A stretch of 64,000 bases of DNA. Source: Vicia villosa. Taxonomy: Eukaryota > Streptophyta > Magnoliopsida > Fabales > Fabaceae. The notes below the pieces were generated by a model. That model saw only the letters and a program-made list of their open reading frames with translations. It was not told the DNA's origin and did not search any database. The position numbers and the translations under genes are program-made. The stretch covers positions 186,001 through 250,000 of the forward strand of contig NW_026705417.1 in assembly GCF_029867415.1 (NCBI RefSeq). Direction: 5' to 3'. Positions 32,794 to 44,708 of this stretch are shown piece after piece (within the stretch, counting starts at the first letter, position 1; each line of letters begins with the position of its first letter).

Positions 32794-34215
32794 CTAACGC
32801 CTGGCCCTTCTTCCTCTTCCTCTTTGAAATGTATGAGGTCGATCTTCTTCAACTTGTTCCAACAGATCCAGCACAGACATGTTGAGAGTGTTGAAGCAGT
32901 GGCTTATGTTAGCATGACGATGCAATGCCGTTTCCTCAAACTGATTCTGTCTTAGAGTGGAGTTGGAGGCAAAAGTCTCAAAATCGCTTTTGTGATCTTG
33001 AACTAAGTTGTACAACGATTGATATTGTTGTTGTTGTTCGTCATAGCGATCTTGTTGGAGCTGTTGCATTTGTTGGAATTGGAGCTGTTGAGTGTCGAAG
33101 TGTTGTTATTGTAGGAGTTGCATATTCTCTAACATGGAGATGATGTTGGTTTGATCCGGCGGAGGCGGAGCTGTGTATCCCCAAGGGATATCCTCTTGTT
33201 GTGGCGGAACATATCTCCAATTTGCATCTGTATCTTATGCTACATCTTCCATGTGGTGATCATCAACATTTGCATTGTCTTGATCAAGTCCTTCTTCTTC
33301 ATTTCCTGCATTGTTTCCAAACTCCGTTGGGTCATCATAATTGTAAATGACCTTCCCGGTTCCCTTTTGAATGAGATAGTAGGTTTTCCTAACCGGATTC
33401 CAATGGTATCCCATAAGAGTCAAGGCAGTTTGTGAGAATTCTTGAGATTGGTGTATGCTGATGTAGTGTAAGTGATCAAGCCGCATACCGAAGTGATTGA
33501 CAATTGTTTGAATGATTGATCCATAACACAGGGCTGTAGTTTTCTGTTGGACCTCATGACACTTGGCAGCTAGGAAGTAAGGCCAATGTATACGCGTTCT
33601 GTTTTGCAGCAGATACATGAGTATGACTTCATTTATTTCAATTCTTGAGTAGCCTCCTGCTCTTGGTCGAATGATTCTTGAGATGACCCAATTTAGAAGC
33701 CTAGGATCTCTCTTCAGGTGACCGGCTGTTATTGTTTCATTAGGTTTGTCAAAGACGGAAGGGTCTTTGAGGATAGACTTCATGTAGGCCACATGGTCAT
33801 AGATTCCCGGTACGTCCCCGTCTTCTATACATAATTCATCGCCTACAATTTTGAGGCCAAAGATACTAATCCAAGCCCGTTTGTCAACGACATGTGATCT
33901 AGAGCCCATTTTGAAACGGAAATTACAACCATCCCCTTTTGTAAATCCTGCATAGAAGTCCCTGACGGTATTTTCACAGTACGGAGTATCACATTGTACT
34001 AAGGGATGAATATTTTGATGTTCAATCAAAGCAGCGACATCAGGGATATGCATGTTTTTGACAAGATTTGGATCATAGGTATATTGCTTAACGATTTTTC
34101 TTTTCATCTGCCATTTCTCAAAATTTTCCCTACAATCAGGATGAACAAGAGCACTTACCGGTTGAGATGATGAACTAGAGACAATTTCCTTTCCCTTTCT
34201 TGATTTTGGAGGCAT
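32794..34215 (-). pseudogene. SIRE-A env-position ORF (ORF2), plant transposon protein domain
   Basis: Starts at a real ATG (MPPKSRKGKEIVSSSSSQ, a basic serine-rich leader). Residues about 40-265 read as the plant transposon protein domain seen in SIRE env-position ORFs (VRDFYAGFTKGDG, WISIFGLKIVG, LLNWVISRIIRPRAGG, INEVILMYLLQNRTRIHWPYF). An acidic stretch (NNAGNEEEGLDQDNANVDD) follows. The frame meets TAA at 33235-33237, stays open to another TAA near 33108, then runs through a Gln-rich region (QMQQLQQDRYDEQQQQYQ) to an Arg-rich end (RGRGRRARR) at 32794. No signal peptide or clear membrane segment is seen, so a true envelope role is doubtful. Either two stops are recent mutations or only the first 326 residues are made. 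Confidence 0.75.
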
Positions 34216-34351
34216 GGTTGTTGAGTAGTAGAGAAAAGAAGATGATCTTTGACACTCTTTGAACTTGAAGAATTAGGCTTGGCCGTACACAGTGATATGA
34301 GAATGAATGAAGATGGAAAGAATGAAGAATGATTATGTATGGGGATGGGTC

Positions 34352-34560
34352 GGGTCGACCTAACAGACCCAATTTGGGAATTATTTCAGCAGTGGGTCGA
34401 CCTACATGAAGGCTGGGTCGACCTAACAGAAGTAGTGAGAAAAATAACCAATTTAGGTCGACCTAAAGAGTGGGTAGGTCGACGTAACTGGACAATTTTA
34501 GTTTTCTGCTGAAATTTTTCTTTTGTAGGTCGACTCAGATACAAGGTAGGTCGACCTAAA
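34352..34560. promoter_or_regulatory. Internal AGGTCGACCT array upstream of SIRE-A ORF2
   Basis: TCGA cores at 34355, then doublets 34397/34418, 34458/34479 and 34530/34551, each exactly 21 bp. Doublet-to-doublet steps are 61 and 72 bp, the same two step sizes as in the LTR. It lies 137-345 bp upstream of the ORF2 ATG. I infer a second, internal promoter or regulator site sharing the LTR code. Confidence 0.75.
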
Positions 34561-35130
34561 TTGCTTCAAAATGTTTGAAATGACTTAGAGATGTTGCTAT
34601 ATGATGGATTTATGCTTAGTTGCTTGCTTGTATGCCCAAATTATGATATGTTATGAATGAAGATGATAAACACATATATGTAATCGAGATATATGGATAA
34701 ACATACATGAAGTCACTATAAGCATGTTAATTGATAGCATATTATAGTATCAATGAAATTTTTGGAAGTGAACAATGAGCATGTTACCGCTTTCTCAATG
34801 TGTATGTGTTTTGTCATCATTTTGTGGAGTCCTCTTGTCAGTGTGCCACACTCCTAGACTTGATGATGAATTTGTCTTGTTAGAGAGTTTCATGTCTTGG
34901 TTTCTTGATTTTGCGAAAAACTCATCTGGTGTCGATTACTTGATGTTCTCCCGGATGTGGGACAGGGTCCCAACCATTTTTCTGATAAGAGTAGGTTTAA
35001 CTTTCCTTGCAATGCAATTTGCCAATTGCTTATCAAGTAATGCGTCCTTTGTGTTTTTTGAGTTAGCTTGTATGCGTGATGTATCTTATACATTTGTGGT
35101 GGCCAAGTCACCTACATTTCTTTGCCAAGT
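34561..35130 (-). other. SIRE-A spacer where pol should be
   Basis: No copia integrase, RT or RNase H text in any frame. The plus-strand 119-codon ORF here (34775-35134) has no recognisable domain and is antisense to the element. Confidence 0.6.
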
Positions 35131-35240
35131 ATAGTTCTTTGATTTTCTGTCTTCATAGATGACATACCAAGAGTGATATGTCGTCCTTTATGTGTCTTGA
35201 GCATCAGCTATCAAGGGACCACCACCTTTCGGCGATGTCA
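35130..35240 (-). pseudogene. SIRE-A protease remnant
   Basis: On the minus strand EKCLDIAERWWSLDS then a stop then CSRHIKDDISLL, matching the start of the copia protease that reads RRWFLDSGCSRHMTGDLSLF at 55100-55170. The active-site Gly codon is a stop, and the rest of the protease and pol is absent. Confidence 0.7.
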
Positions 35241-35260
35241 AGACACTTTTCCTGCAAAGA

Positions 35261-36918
35261 TTAATTTAGAGTGGAAGGTCCCCAATCTTCATTGGGTCCT
35301 AGATGGTGAGTACAGACATTGTTACACTTAGGCAACCATTGAAATACGCCTTTAGGAACTAAGATTCTCCTAAACTTGCATTTTTCAATAGTATGTCCCT
35401 TTTTGCAACAATAATGACAGGTAATATGATGAGAGTATACCGTTTAACCGGTTGACCCTTTAGGTACGAAGATGTATTTGCTATATGGCGGAGTATAAGA
35501 TCTCTTGAATTTGTTTGGATCAACCGCAAAGGTCACTTTTGGTTGTAGAGCCTTGTCTAATTTGGTCTTTAGATTCCTCACTTCTTTTTGCCAAATGTGA
35601 CATGTCTCACAACCAAACCATGACGTAGGATCGATATCAACTTTATCCTTTTGAATGTCTAGCATAGATTGTTTTAAAGCTTCCATGTCCTTTTCGGTCT
35701 TCTCAACTTTTGATTCAAGGTATGAAAAGATTTTCTTATTTGAGGCCAAAAGTTTGAAAGCTTCAATTGCATCTCTATGTAGTTTTTCAAAAGCTAATTT
35801 CAATTGATCATGAGATACCTTATCTACAAGTTCAGGTTTAAGATGACTTACAGCTTTCTTTCTCTTGTATTGATGAGCCATAAAGCATAAGTTTGCTAAT
35901 TCTTCTTCATCGCTTGATAAGCTTTCACTAGATGAATCACTTTCCCATGCTATGTAGGCTCTTTTAGATTTGCTATGACTTTTGCTTTGGTTCTTCTCTT
36001 TTTCCTTCTCAAGGTATGGACAATCCGGTTTGTAGTGACCGGCTTTCCCACAATTAAAGCACAGCCCTTTGATTTTTCCTTTGTTGTTGTCATCTTGTTT
36101 GAACTTGGTTGATTGCTTTCTATAGTTGATCAAGCCTTTGTTGGAAGGCTTTGCTCCATTTTTCTTTAGATATTTATTGTATCTTCGCACAAACAGTCCC
36201 ATATCCTCATCATTGGAGTCTTCGTCATTACTTGTATCACTATCCTTTAGCTCTTGTCTTGAGGTCTTGGAGCTTGAAGCTTTTAGAGCTATTGACTTCT
36301 TCTCTACCTCCTTCTCCATGTTCTTTTCTTTCTTTGCCCTTTTCTCATGCATGTCAAGGCATTTAAGGTGTTGTTCATGTTCCTCTAGTTTACCAAAAAG
36401 AGTGGTAATGTCTAAAGTGTTTAGATCATTTGCTTCCTTTATTGTTGTAACTTTGGGTTGCCATTCCCTGTTCAAACATCTTAAAATTTTGTTAGTAGCA
36501 ACTGCATTGGAAACAGGTCTATCAAGAGAATTTAACCGATTTTTCAGGTGAACGAATCTCTTCTGCATGTTTTCGATGGATTCACCATCTTCCATGTGGA
36601 AGAGTTCGAACTCTTGAGTTAACGTATTGATCCTAGCTAGTTTGACATCATCCGTTCCCTCGTGGGCAACTAGTTTCTCGCTTTCCAATCGTATGCATAT
36701 TTCTTTTCATCTTCAGCATCCCAAGTATTTTCTGGTTTTGGAACAACTGCACCAACTTCATTTGTCATAGTGATCTGAAATGGACCATTGACAATAGTTG
36801 TCCAGATGTTCCTATCAATTGCATTGATATGGACACACATACAATCCTTCCAATAGCCGTAGTTTTCACCGTTCAAAACTGGAGCTCTATTATGAGCCCC
36901 TTTAGGTCCGAAAGCCAT
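35261..36918 (-). pseudogene. SIRE-A gag
   Basis: The ATG at 36918 gives MAFGPKGAHNRAPVLNGENYGYW, a typical SIRE/Maximus gag start. Compared with the plus-strand gag at 53361, about 82 bp is missing after YDWKARN, causing a frameshift and stop. The frame then stays open for about 410 codons: gag core (VAHEGTDDVKLARINTL, CLNREWQPKVTTIKEAND), a good CCHC knuckle CFNCGKAGHYKPDCP, an acidic Ser-rich stretch, and a coiled-coil region. A TAA at 35444 precedes a second knuckle, CCKKGHTIEKC, and the end of gag (TAA at 35261-35263). Gag would coat the RNA in virus-like particles. Confidence 0.88.
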
Positions 36919-36956
36919 CTTTCCAATAGGTGTTTCACGTAGCACGAAATTAACCA

Positions 36957-36970
36957 AGCTCTTATACCAC
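36957..36970 (-). other. Primer binding site of SIRE-A
   Basis: The minus strand reads AGTGGTATAAGAGC directly after the LTR end (..GTCTAACA). One base differs from the usual initiator tRNA-Met site TGGTATCAGAGC. Confidence 0.88.
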
Positions 36971-36971
36971 T

Positions 36972-38511
36972 TGTTAGACGCTGGCCTGAGGATCTAGAGG
37001 GGGGGTGAATAGATCCTACACAGTTTTTCCGGGATTATTACGAACTAGAGCGAAAGCGGTTCTGAATCGACTTGCGTCTATTCCGGACCGCTATTGCAAA
37101 GGGTCATATATGTTACAAAACCACAATATAGTTGAGATTACCGATGAAGCGATATGCTATCGAATCAATACGTGTCACAACTGAATATCAATTAACTTCT
37201 AGATTGACAAACTTTGATTTGCAATGCAGTAATAGTGGAATAAGCAAAAACACAAACACTTGGTGATAATGTTCAAATTGATGATAATTCAAGATGTGGT
37301 GAATTGTGATGTTTATGCAGAACTTTAATTCACAATTTTAACACTTGAATTGTTAATCAATTTTGCAATTATACCAATTATGAACAGAATGTAAATGAAA
37401 AGGTAAAAGTGACAAGAACACGATATTTGTTTAGGCAGTTCGTCGATCGTCCTCGCTACGACTATGTCTGCCCCCAATTCCAAATTGAAATTGGGAAAAC
37501 TTTCATTAATGTTGAAAGCAGTTTATACAAAGAAGATAACAAAGCGATAAACGATAAACCACTTATGTCGATCCTTTGAATCTTCTTCCCCCTTAATCTT
37601 GAGCAAGATCAAGGTTATCCAAGAGTCTCACTTTGATTCCTTTCTGCAGTGTCTTGATTCCTTGAACCCTTGTTCCTCAATCATTACACTCAGCCGAATC
37701 CTCAATGACGACCTCTTGATAAAAACCCCCAAGAACCACCTGTCGTGGAGGACAAAACCCGCAGATTTTATTCACCAAAAACCCCACAAATCTTCACCCA
37801 CTAGGAATCTTCAATTCCGTTCCATGGACGTTATCGAACTCATCACTAACCCTCAACGCAAGAATGATTATATGTAATTGTGTTGGAGATGACGAAGAAC
37901 GAAGATGAGAAGACTTTGTGTATCTTTCAGTCGTTGGTGTTGAATCTAATGAATGAACACTTGATAATATATATGAGTGCTTAACAGTTGGAGATGAGAG
38001 AAACAGAATTTTTGGCATTCTGGATCAGTTAGGTCGACCTCTTGTGGTGCTTAGGTCGACCTAGCAGAGCTTGCAGAATTTTGCTCCCAGTTAGGTCGAC
38101 CTGTTAAAGGAGTAGGTCGACCAGAATCCTCTTCAGATGCATTATGGGAACAATTTCTTAGATTAGGTCGACCTAGTTATTGTGTAGGTCGACCTAGCAG
38201 ACTGATATGTAGATTTCTTCATTTTAGGTCGACCTAGATGATCTGTAAGTCGACCTAGCAGAAGTATATGGATTTTTCTCCATTTTAGGTCGACCTGGGT
38301 TGACAGTAGGTCGACCTAACTGCTGATTTTCTGCATTCTTCTTGTTCTGCTTGTGTTGAGTCGACCTATATGCATAATAGATCAACCTGTACTATCATGA
38401 GTGATCAATGCTTACTTTTCTTTGAGTTTTCTGCTTCCGCCTTGTTGTTTGAAATCTTATTTGAGTTTGCCATGAATCAAAAACATCTTTGAGTGTAATC
38501 TTGTATTCACA
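36972..38511 (-). repeat. SIRE-A 5' LTR
   Basis: 1540 bp, about 98-99% identical to 30847-32384, including the six palindrome doublets. Confidence 0.95.
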
Positions 38512-39988
38512 GTATGATCATCAAACTCAGGAGAGCTATATGTGGTGAAGAAGACCCAATACTCGAATCTTAACCAACTGAAATTCCAATAAACAGGGAA
38601 GCAACTTGAGCATGAGAAGCATTATGTAGAACACTCTTGATTACCACATGGCAAAAGATTCTGACTGAGTCAGACAAGCATTTGTAGTGCATTAGGGATT
38701 CGAGCAATGCGAATGGTGCATTGCTCAAGAAAGACAATGTCTTGCTTATCCCTCGATCGGGAGCCCCAAGCAACTTCCACATATGTATAAGAGATGATTA
38801 CCAATTTAGCTTCAATTTCCAAACCATTTCGATTCATAAGACCTTCTCATGGTTGAGATTAACATTTGCATTTGGCCTTTGAGGGACTTGTCTCAAATTC
38901 TTCTTGTCAAAGAGAAAAAGGCTTGAATAGCCTCCATACACTGATTCAGGTTGATTCATCATTAACTTTCGAGCACAACGGTGAGAAGTCAATTTGTTGT
39001 TGAAGTCAGAATTTGAATGAAAGGGCCCCCATAAGCTCTTGAGAGAACCATGAAATGCATGATAGTATGAATGCATGTTTCATTTCTAAGGGATCCTAAA
39101 GCCTTTTCACATTTTTGTTTCTTTTTTTATTCTTTTTTTTTTTGCATATAGTATCTTTTCTTCTTTTTTTTTTTCATCTTTTCTGTTTTTCTATTTTTTC
39201 GTTTCCTCTTTTTTTTTTTTGGAAATGGACTTTAGAATCCCCCATAAATGAAGTGGATAAAGTAATGATGTTATGCAATGCAAAGTGGTGAGATCAAGGT
39301 CCATATAATCTTAGTAGCATCTGTACAATCTCTGGACAACTGATGTAAAACCTCTGTGCAAGTCAAATGTCACAGGATCAAAGGTTCGGCGCCCTTTTGA
39401 ATACCAGAATATCAAGCACCATGAGAACAGACCAAATAAAGGTCCGACCTCAACTTTGAAGAAGCAAGGGTATGTAGGAGTCAAGGTTTCCTGTCCCACC
39501 CCAATCTCACAGGTATGTAGTCTAGACACAGACAAGTGGTCCCTAATGGTCACTAGGGTCTACAGTTCCCATGGGGTACAAAGTGTTTGAGGCAACAAGC
39601 GTGCCAAACACAATGTTCCATGAAAGAACCTCGCCCAGTTGTGGTACCCCATGTCAATCTCGATCGTAGCAAGAGCCACGGGAGTCAACATGAGCATCCA
39701 CGCTAATCCTATGTGTCACTGGCCTGGGTATTGGGCCTTTTACCTCACAAAAACCCCCCACCTGCAAAACAAAGCAGAAAAATATGTGGCCCCCACGGGG
39801 ACCCATAATATAGTCCAGATGCACGATGTGCAAGCGGAAAATAAACATGATATGCAAGAATATATACAAGATGTAAACACAAAAACAAACAAAGAAACAC
39901 CCAATAAAAGAAACAAACAAAGGCTAGGATCGACTCGCTAGAAATGGACCAGCACAGGTCTATCAACTTCCCCAGCAGAGTCGCCAGC
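38512..39988 (-). mobile_element. Ogre-B interior, right part
   Basis: Continuation of the Ogre-B interior from the second GTATG to the primer site. It has the second copy of the 80-bp repeat (38694-38772) and a T-rich tract (39110-39225). No gag ORF, although gag should start near here in the minus sense. Confidence 0.6.
39970..39986 (-). other. Primer binding site of Ogre-B
   Basis: The minus strand reads TGGCGACTCTGCTGGGG, identical to the Ogre-A primer site, two bases from the LTR. Confidence 0.9.
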
Positions 39989-42900
39989 TGTCGCTACCCG
40001 CGAAAAATGGATCAGAGTCGCCACCAATATATTTATCCCATAAGGGAAAGGAATACCAGGAAACCTAACTCGGAAAGGAACAAGGTCTTTCGACCAGAGA
40101 ACAGGGCACGGGAGTCGGTTACGCAAGGGGAAGGTGCTAGCACCCCTCACGCCCATCGTACTCGATGGTATCCACCTATGTTTGTTTCTATCTAAAGGGT
40201 GTATCTATGTCTAAACCTAAATGCGAATGCATGCAAAATAAACACGGGGAAAAGAAGCAATTATTTACAAGTGTGTTCGCTTAGGCCCCGCGACCCAATG
40301 CCTACGTATCCTTTTCAGGAATCAGAACAACCGTAGTTCGCCTCCATATTTTCAATGTTTTTGTGTTTTTTAGTTGAACAGAGGTTAAAGTCGCACTCCA
40401 CGATGCTCGACCTTTGGAGACTTATACGCCTAATTATGGAATGGATTCAACATGTTCTTAAGAATGCCACGAGGGCGAGAGATAGAAGAGAGTTTGAGCG
40501 TTTGGAGGAAATCCCTAAAGCAAGGGAAACTCGAGTTACTCTTTGGTTTGTGTCTTTTAGAATTTGGGAACTTACGCCGAATGGAACCCTAAAGCAAGGG
40601 AGATCCAAGCCCTCGAATGAATCCCTAAAGCAAGGGAGATTCAAGCTTCCATTCCCTTTTTAATGATTTTCACTTTTTTATTAATGTTTTTGGTGTTTTC
40701 TTTGTATTTTTTAAAGGGATTTTATTTCAAGTATTTATTAGATGTTTTAATGTTGAAAAGAAAAAGAATGAAAAAGAGGGGGACTAGCCTATTTTCTAAA
40801 CCTAGTGTTATTCTAATTCTTATTTATTATCTAAGGTTAACATGGTGACTAAATTCTAAAAGGAGCATTAAAATGGTATTAACAAAGTAGGCCAAAAATA
40901 TGGCCAAAAACAAGTAACAAAAATCACATGACAATTACACAAAAATAACATGGAAATAGTACAAAAGCAAAGCAAGCATTAGTGCAAAATTAAACTAAAA
41001 AGTACATTTTTATGAGCTTTTTGAAGTGTTAAGAGAATTCTAAATCGAACCTAAAATATACTAAAATCTATTAAGCCTAAGACTAATGTTTTTTATGTGA
41101 GGTTTTTATGAGAAAATTCTAAGACTAAAATTAATTCTAAAATCACCTAAATCTACCTAGAAAATCATGATTTTTATTGTTTTATCAAAAGAAATTTAGT
41201 AACCAAAAACTATGTCAATACCTAAATTCTTACAAGAAAAATATATGATCAGGGGGGTGAAAGTTGGAAATGGTGGTGCATTCAGAAAATAGGCGCCTGG
41301 CCCAAACAGAGAAGGCCCATAGGTTGCTTCGTTGTCCAGAAAAACACAAGGGGTGTGCTGGGCTACAGTGGGGTGAGATTAGCGGTTCGGTGGCCGGCCC
41401 AAGCATTGATCCATCAGACTTTGTAATTCTATTATTAGATTTTTTTTGTCATTTCAGATTTTCCATTTATTAAAAAATTAATTAAAAAAAAGAAAAATAA
41501 AATAAAAAATAAGAGGAATTTAGGGTAAGAGTACCTGTGCGACGCATTAGCTTCTTCTTCACTCGCAAATTCACGCAGACGGCGGTGAATCCTTTGCATC
41601 AACGGTGACGGCACGGTACGGCGGTGGCGTACTTGTCCCTTCCGTTTGGATCTCTCACCTCCCTCGCATTCCTCTCTGCGTTTTCTCATCTCTCCGTCTA
41701 CGTCTCCCTCAAAACTCCTTGCTCTGTTCGAATCTCCGAAGACGAATCTGGTTCGACTTTGATGAAGGCGACGAACAACTGAAGTAACTTCGGCTTCCAG
41801 GTATCTTGTTCTCTCTCTTTCTTGCTGTAATTCGTCCTCTATTTCTCCGATTGCTTCTCCCTTTTCTTTTCGTACACACGTAACCGATGTTGCTGTTGAT
41901 TCTATGTGGTTTGCAGAGATGTTGTTGAAGATCGTTGTGGTGTGACGAATAGATGAAGATGATGAATGAAGAGGTTCAGGTTGAAGAGTGGAGGAGAATG
42001 AAGAAGATGGATCGAGAATTGGAGAAAGGTTGCAGAAATGATAAAGATGGTGGAGAATTGGTGTGTGTATGTGATTATGGCGTGTGAAGAGTTGTGAAGA
42101 TTCTGAAGAGGTTGAAGTGATGAAGATGATGGTGATTTGAAGGTTATCAAGTGGAGAATGAAGATGTGATGAAGAGTTGAAGAAGATGAGAAGAAGATGA
42201 TGATGAGTGCAGGATCGTGGAAGAGGGGGGAAGTGATGTGGTGGTGATGAACTGTTATATAGAGATTTGAAGGAGCTTTCAGGTTAGTTCATTTCTTCTA
42301 TTTCTGTTATATGTCTGTTATGGAAGTTAAAAATTCTGTTAGGTTTGTTATGAGGTAGTTAGGAAAGTTAGTTGGAGGTTTGAGTTCTGTTTTTTCTGTT
42401 GGAATTCTATTTGGAGGCAGTTTGAAGAAGAGGCTCTGTTAGTTAGTTACATGTTGAAAATGGGTTAATTTTGAAGGGCTGAGTTTCTGTTATTGACAGT
42501 AAGAGAGTGGATAGGTTAGTTAGAGGGATAGTTAAGGTTGGAAGTTAATTAAGTTGGGAGAAAGTTAGTTATGAGGCTTTTCTATTTGGTATTTCCGTTA
42601 ATATTAGTAATATGCGGTTAGGAAATGTCTATTGAATCTGTTATGACTTGGAAACTGTTAGGAAGTATGGGGCTAAACTGAAATTGTATTTAGGGATAAT
42701 ATTTGAACCTGAATGTGTGCACTGACTGATGTTGCTGACTGAATTATGCTGGTGCAATGTTGAATGGTTTTGAAGGATTGGCTGAATGTTACGTCGATAC
42801 GACTGATCTTTGAATGAACTAGTGATAGCAGGAGTTGCTGACTTGCTTTAATGTTGTGTAGGCAGTGAATTTCATGTGTATGTTGATATGGTTTTTTTGT

Positions 42901-44061
42901 TTAAATGTGTGTGATGTACAGGGCTGTTTTGAGATTAAGCTCATGGCTTGAAGATGGAAGCATGAAAGCTGAAGTGAAAACACCAAGAAGATATATCTCT
43001 TTTTCAGCGACCCTAAGCTTAGCATATATATTTGACATGATCCTCTCTGTATTTCTCTTTTGTGTAACTTCACTTGAAATTTGTGATGGATTCTTGTAAT
43101 TTGTAAACGTAATGTCGCTATTGGATTTGTAATGGCTCCTTTTGTAACAGCTTATTGTATGTATAGAAAAATTGTTCTTGAATATAATTTAGATTCTTCC
43201 ATGGGCACTTGTGAACATGTAATCTTTTTATGACTTAGAAATGTGGTGAAAGGCTTATGAGGGCATGGTTAATAAGATCTTGTGATATGCTTGAACAAAT
43301 TTGCGATAAGTTCCAAATAGTATTTGAATTCTCATTTTCCCTCCATCTTGTACTTGAAGTTTGTAAAGGATTTGAATTTTTGTAATGGGATTGGATGAAT
43401 GTATAGACACTTGAATTTGTCTTGATGAAATTGGTATTCCGAATGAAATGTGTAACTTCAACTTGTATCTTTGCTTGTATTTAAAAGGAAATGGTGAGAG
43501 TCAAGTATAAATAGTGGAATCCATATGACTTAATCAACAAGAATCAGTTTGTTATGGTTGACTTTATTGACCATGTAATCTATATCACCAATAATTACAC
43601 CAAATCCTTAATTCGGCGGTGTAATCCAAATTCAAACATGTGGCACCATGAACAGCAAAAGAGAACCACTCATAATTGTCTTGCTCAATACAATAATAGC
43701 ACAAACATTGAGATGAAGCCAGTGGTGATGATATATCCATACTCATTCATGGGGAAATAAACCTTATTTCTTCGGGCCTAGACGACTTCAGATGAAGAAA
43801 AGCTCTTATAGCCTGATGAGAAGGAAACCCATACTGATTATCAGCTAAAACCATAATTTCCCATCCGATACTCAAAGAATAGCCATATGAATTAAGCTTG
43901 AGTGAATTAGAAGCCCTAATTTCCAAGGTCTTTGATCCCATGTCAGATTATTGATTAATGATGCATGATGTTATGTTGATGCCCTAATGGAGAGATGCAT
44001 ATGAAATGAGAAATCTAAGCCAGTTAGGAATAAATATGTGGGCAAATTTTGGGGTGCAACA
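39989..44061 (-). repeat. Ogre-B right LTR (5' LTR), 4.07 kb
   Basis: Plus-strand ends are TGTCGCTACCCGCG and CAAATTTTGGGGTGCAACA, so on the minus strand it starts TGTTGCACCCCAAAATTTGCC. The first 150 bp resemble the matching end of the Ogre-A LTR in layout (cagagtcgccacc, aaggtgctagcacccctc against aaggtgttaggcaccctc), so the two are related families. Length is in the usual Ogre range. No ORF of note; three 'CCCTAAAGCAAGGG' dyads occur at 40513, 40587 and 40623. The flanking side (44062) shows no testable TSD because the left LTR is not found. Confidence 0.85.
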
Positions 44062-44626
44062 GGCAGCCTTCACAAATCATGCCATAATTTTTTGCTCGTA
44101 ACTCCAAATCAGGTAATTCTTGAAGATTCGAATTCTACACAAAATTTCCTTCGATTTGGGATATTATTTCGTGTCAGGGAAGTTCTCGATGAGGGAGATA
44201 AGCGAGATTGAAGATTGGGAATTCTTGCTGAAAATGAAGAAAAGAGGCTTATGGGTTTGATGAAGAAGAAGGGGAAAAGTCCAGATTCTTGGCTAAGGTA
44301 AGGGGGGAGTCTTCCAATTAATATCTATTATCGAGTTATGGATAATAGGACCAATATAGATATATTATTTTATGTCAATTGAGTCGTGTGATAGAGTTGG
44401 AGTTTTGGGGATGTTTGTTGATAATTATATGTTTTGATGAATTCCATGAATTATGTGTTGTCTGATGTTTGATGATGCATAATATATGTTATATGTGTGT
44501 ATGATATATGTTGTGTGGCTGTTTTGTGGTGTTTGATCAACTGGAATCGATTTGGTCGAGGTTGAGGAATTTGGGATTCAGGTTCGTATGCTGTCAATTG
44601 CGATTGAGATCTCTGATTTTTGCCAG

Positions 44627-44708
44627 TTCGCGCCGCGAAGGTAGGTGCGCGCCGTGAAGGCATAGTTCTTTATCGTTTCGCGCCACGAACCTTGGTTTGC
44701 GCCGCGAA
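44627..44708. promoter_or_regulatory. Two TTCGCGCCGCGAA doublets in the Tekay-like LTR
   Basis: The odd palindrome TTCGCG-C-CGCGAA and its variants have centres at 44633/44652 and 44683/44702. Each doublet is 19 bp apart and the doublets are 50 bp apart. Function inferred by analogy with the other arrays in this window. Confidence 0.65.

Larger units (their letters stand above)
30847..38511 (-). mobile_element. SIRE/Maximus-type Ty1/copia element lacking pol ('SIRE-A')
   Basis: 7665 bp on the minus strand: 5' LTR (36972-38511), tRNA-Met type primer site, gag, remnant of protease, env-position ORF, polypurine tract, 3' LTR (30847-32384), TSD GTATG. No integrase, reverse transcriptase or RNase H text is present between the protease stub (about 35130) and the env-position ORF (34215). 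LTRs differ by roughly 20 positions in 1540, so the insertion is fairly young although gag is broken. It is inserted in the interior of Ogre-B. Confidence 0.94.

Noticed and set aside
32794..34215. True viral envelope gene in SIRE-A
   Set aside because: No signal peptide, membrane anchor or cleavage site seen. The basic leader and Gln/Arg-rich tail fit a nucleic-acid-binding protein better.
34775..35134. 119-codon plus-strand ORF with hydrophobic stretches
   Set aside because: Antisense to SIRE-A in the spacer where pol was lost; no domain, no neighbours in the same sense.
36126..36551. 141-codon plus-strand ORF
   Set aside because: Shadow of SIRE-A gag on the opposite strand.
39639..39966. 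Overlapping ORFs on both strands near the Ogre-B primer site
   Set aside because: No similarity to gag and no motif; they overlap on both strands in noncoding repeat DNA.
41570..42280. Possible host gene (GC-richer, gat/gaa-rich) at 41.5-42.3 kb
   Set aside because: It lies inside the 4.07-kb Ogre-B LTR with clear ends on both sides; ORFs are short and low complexity.
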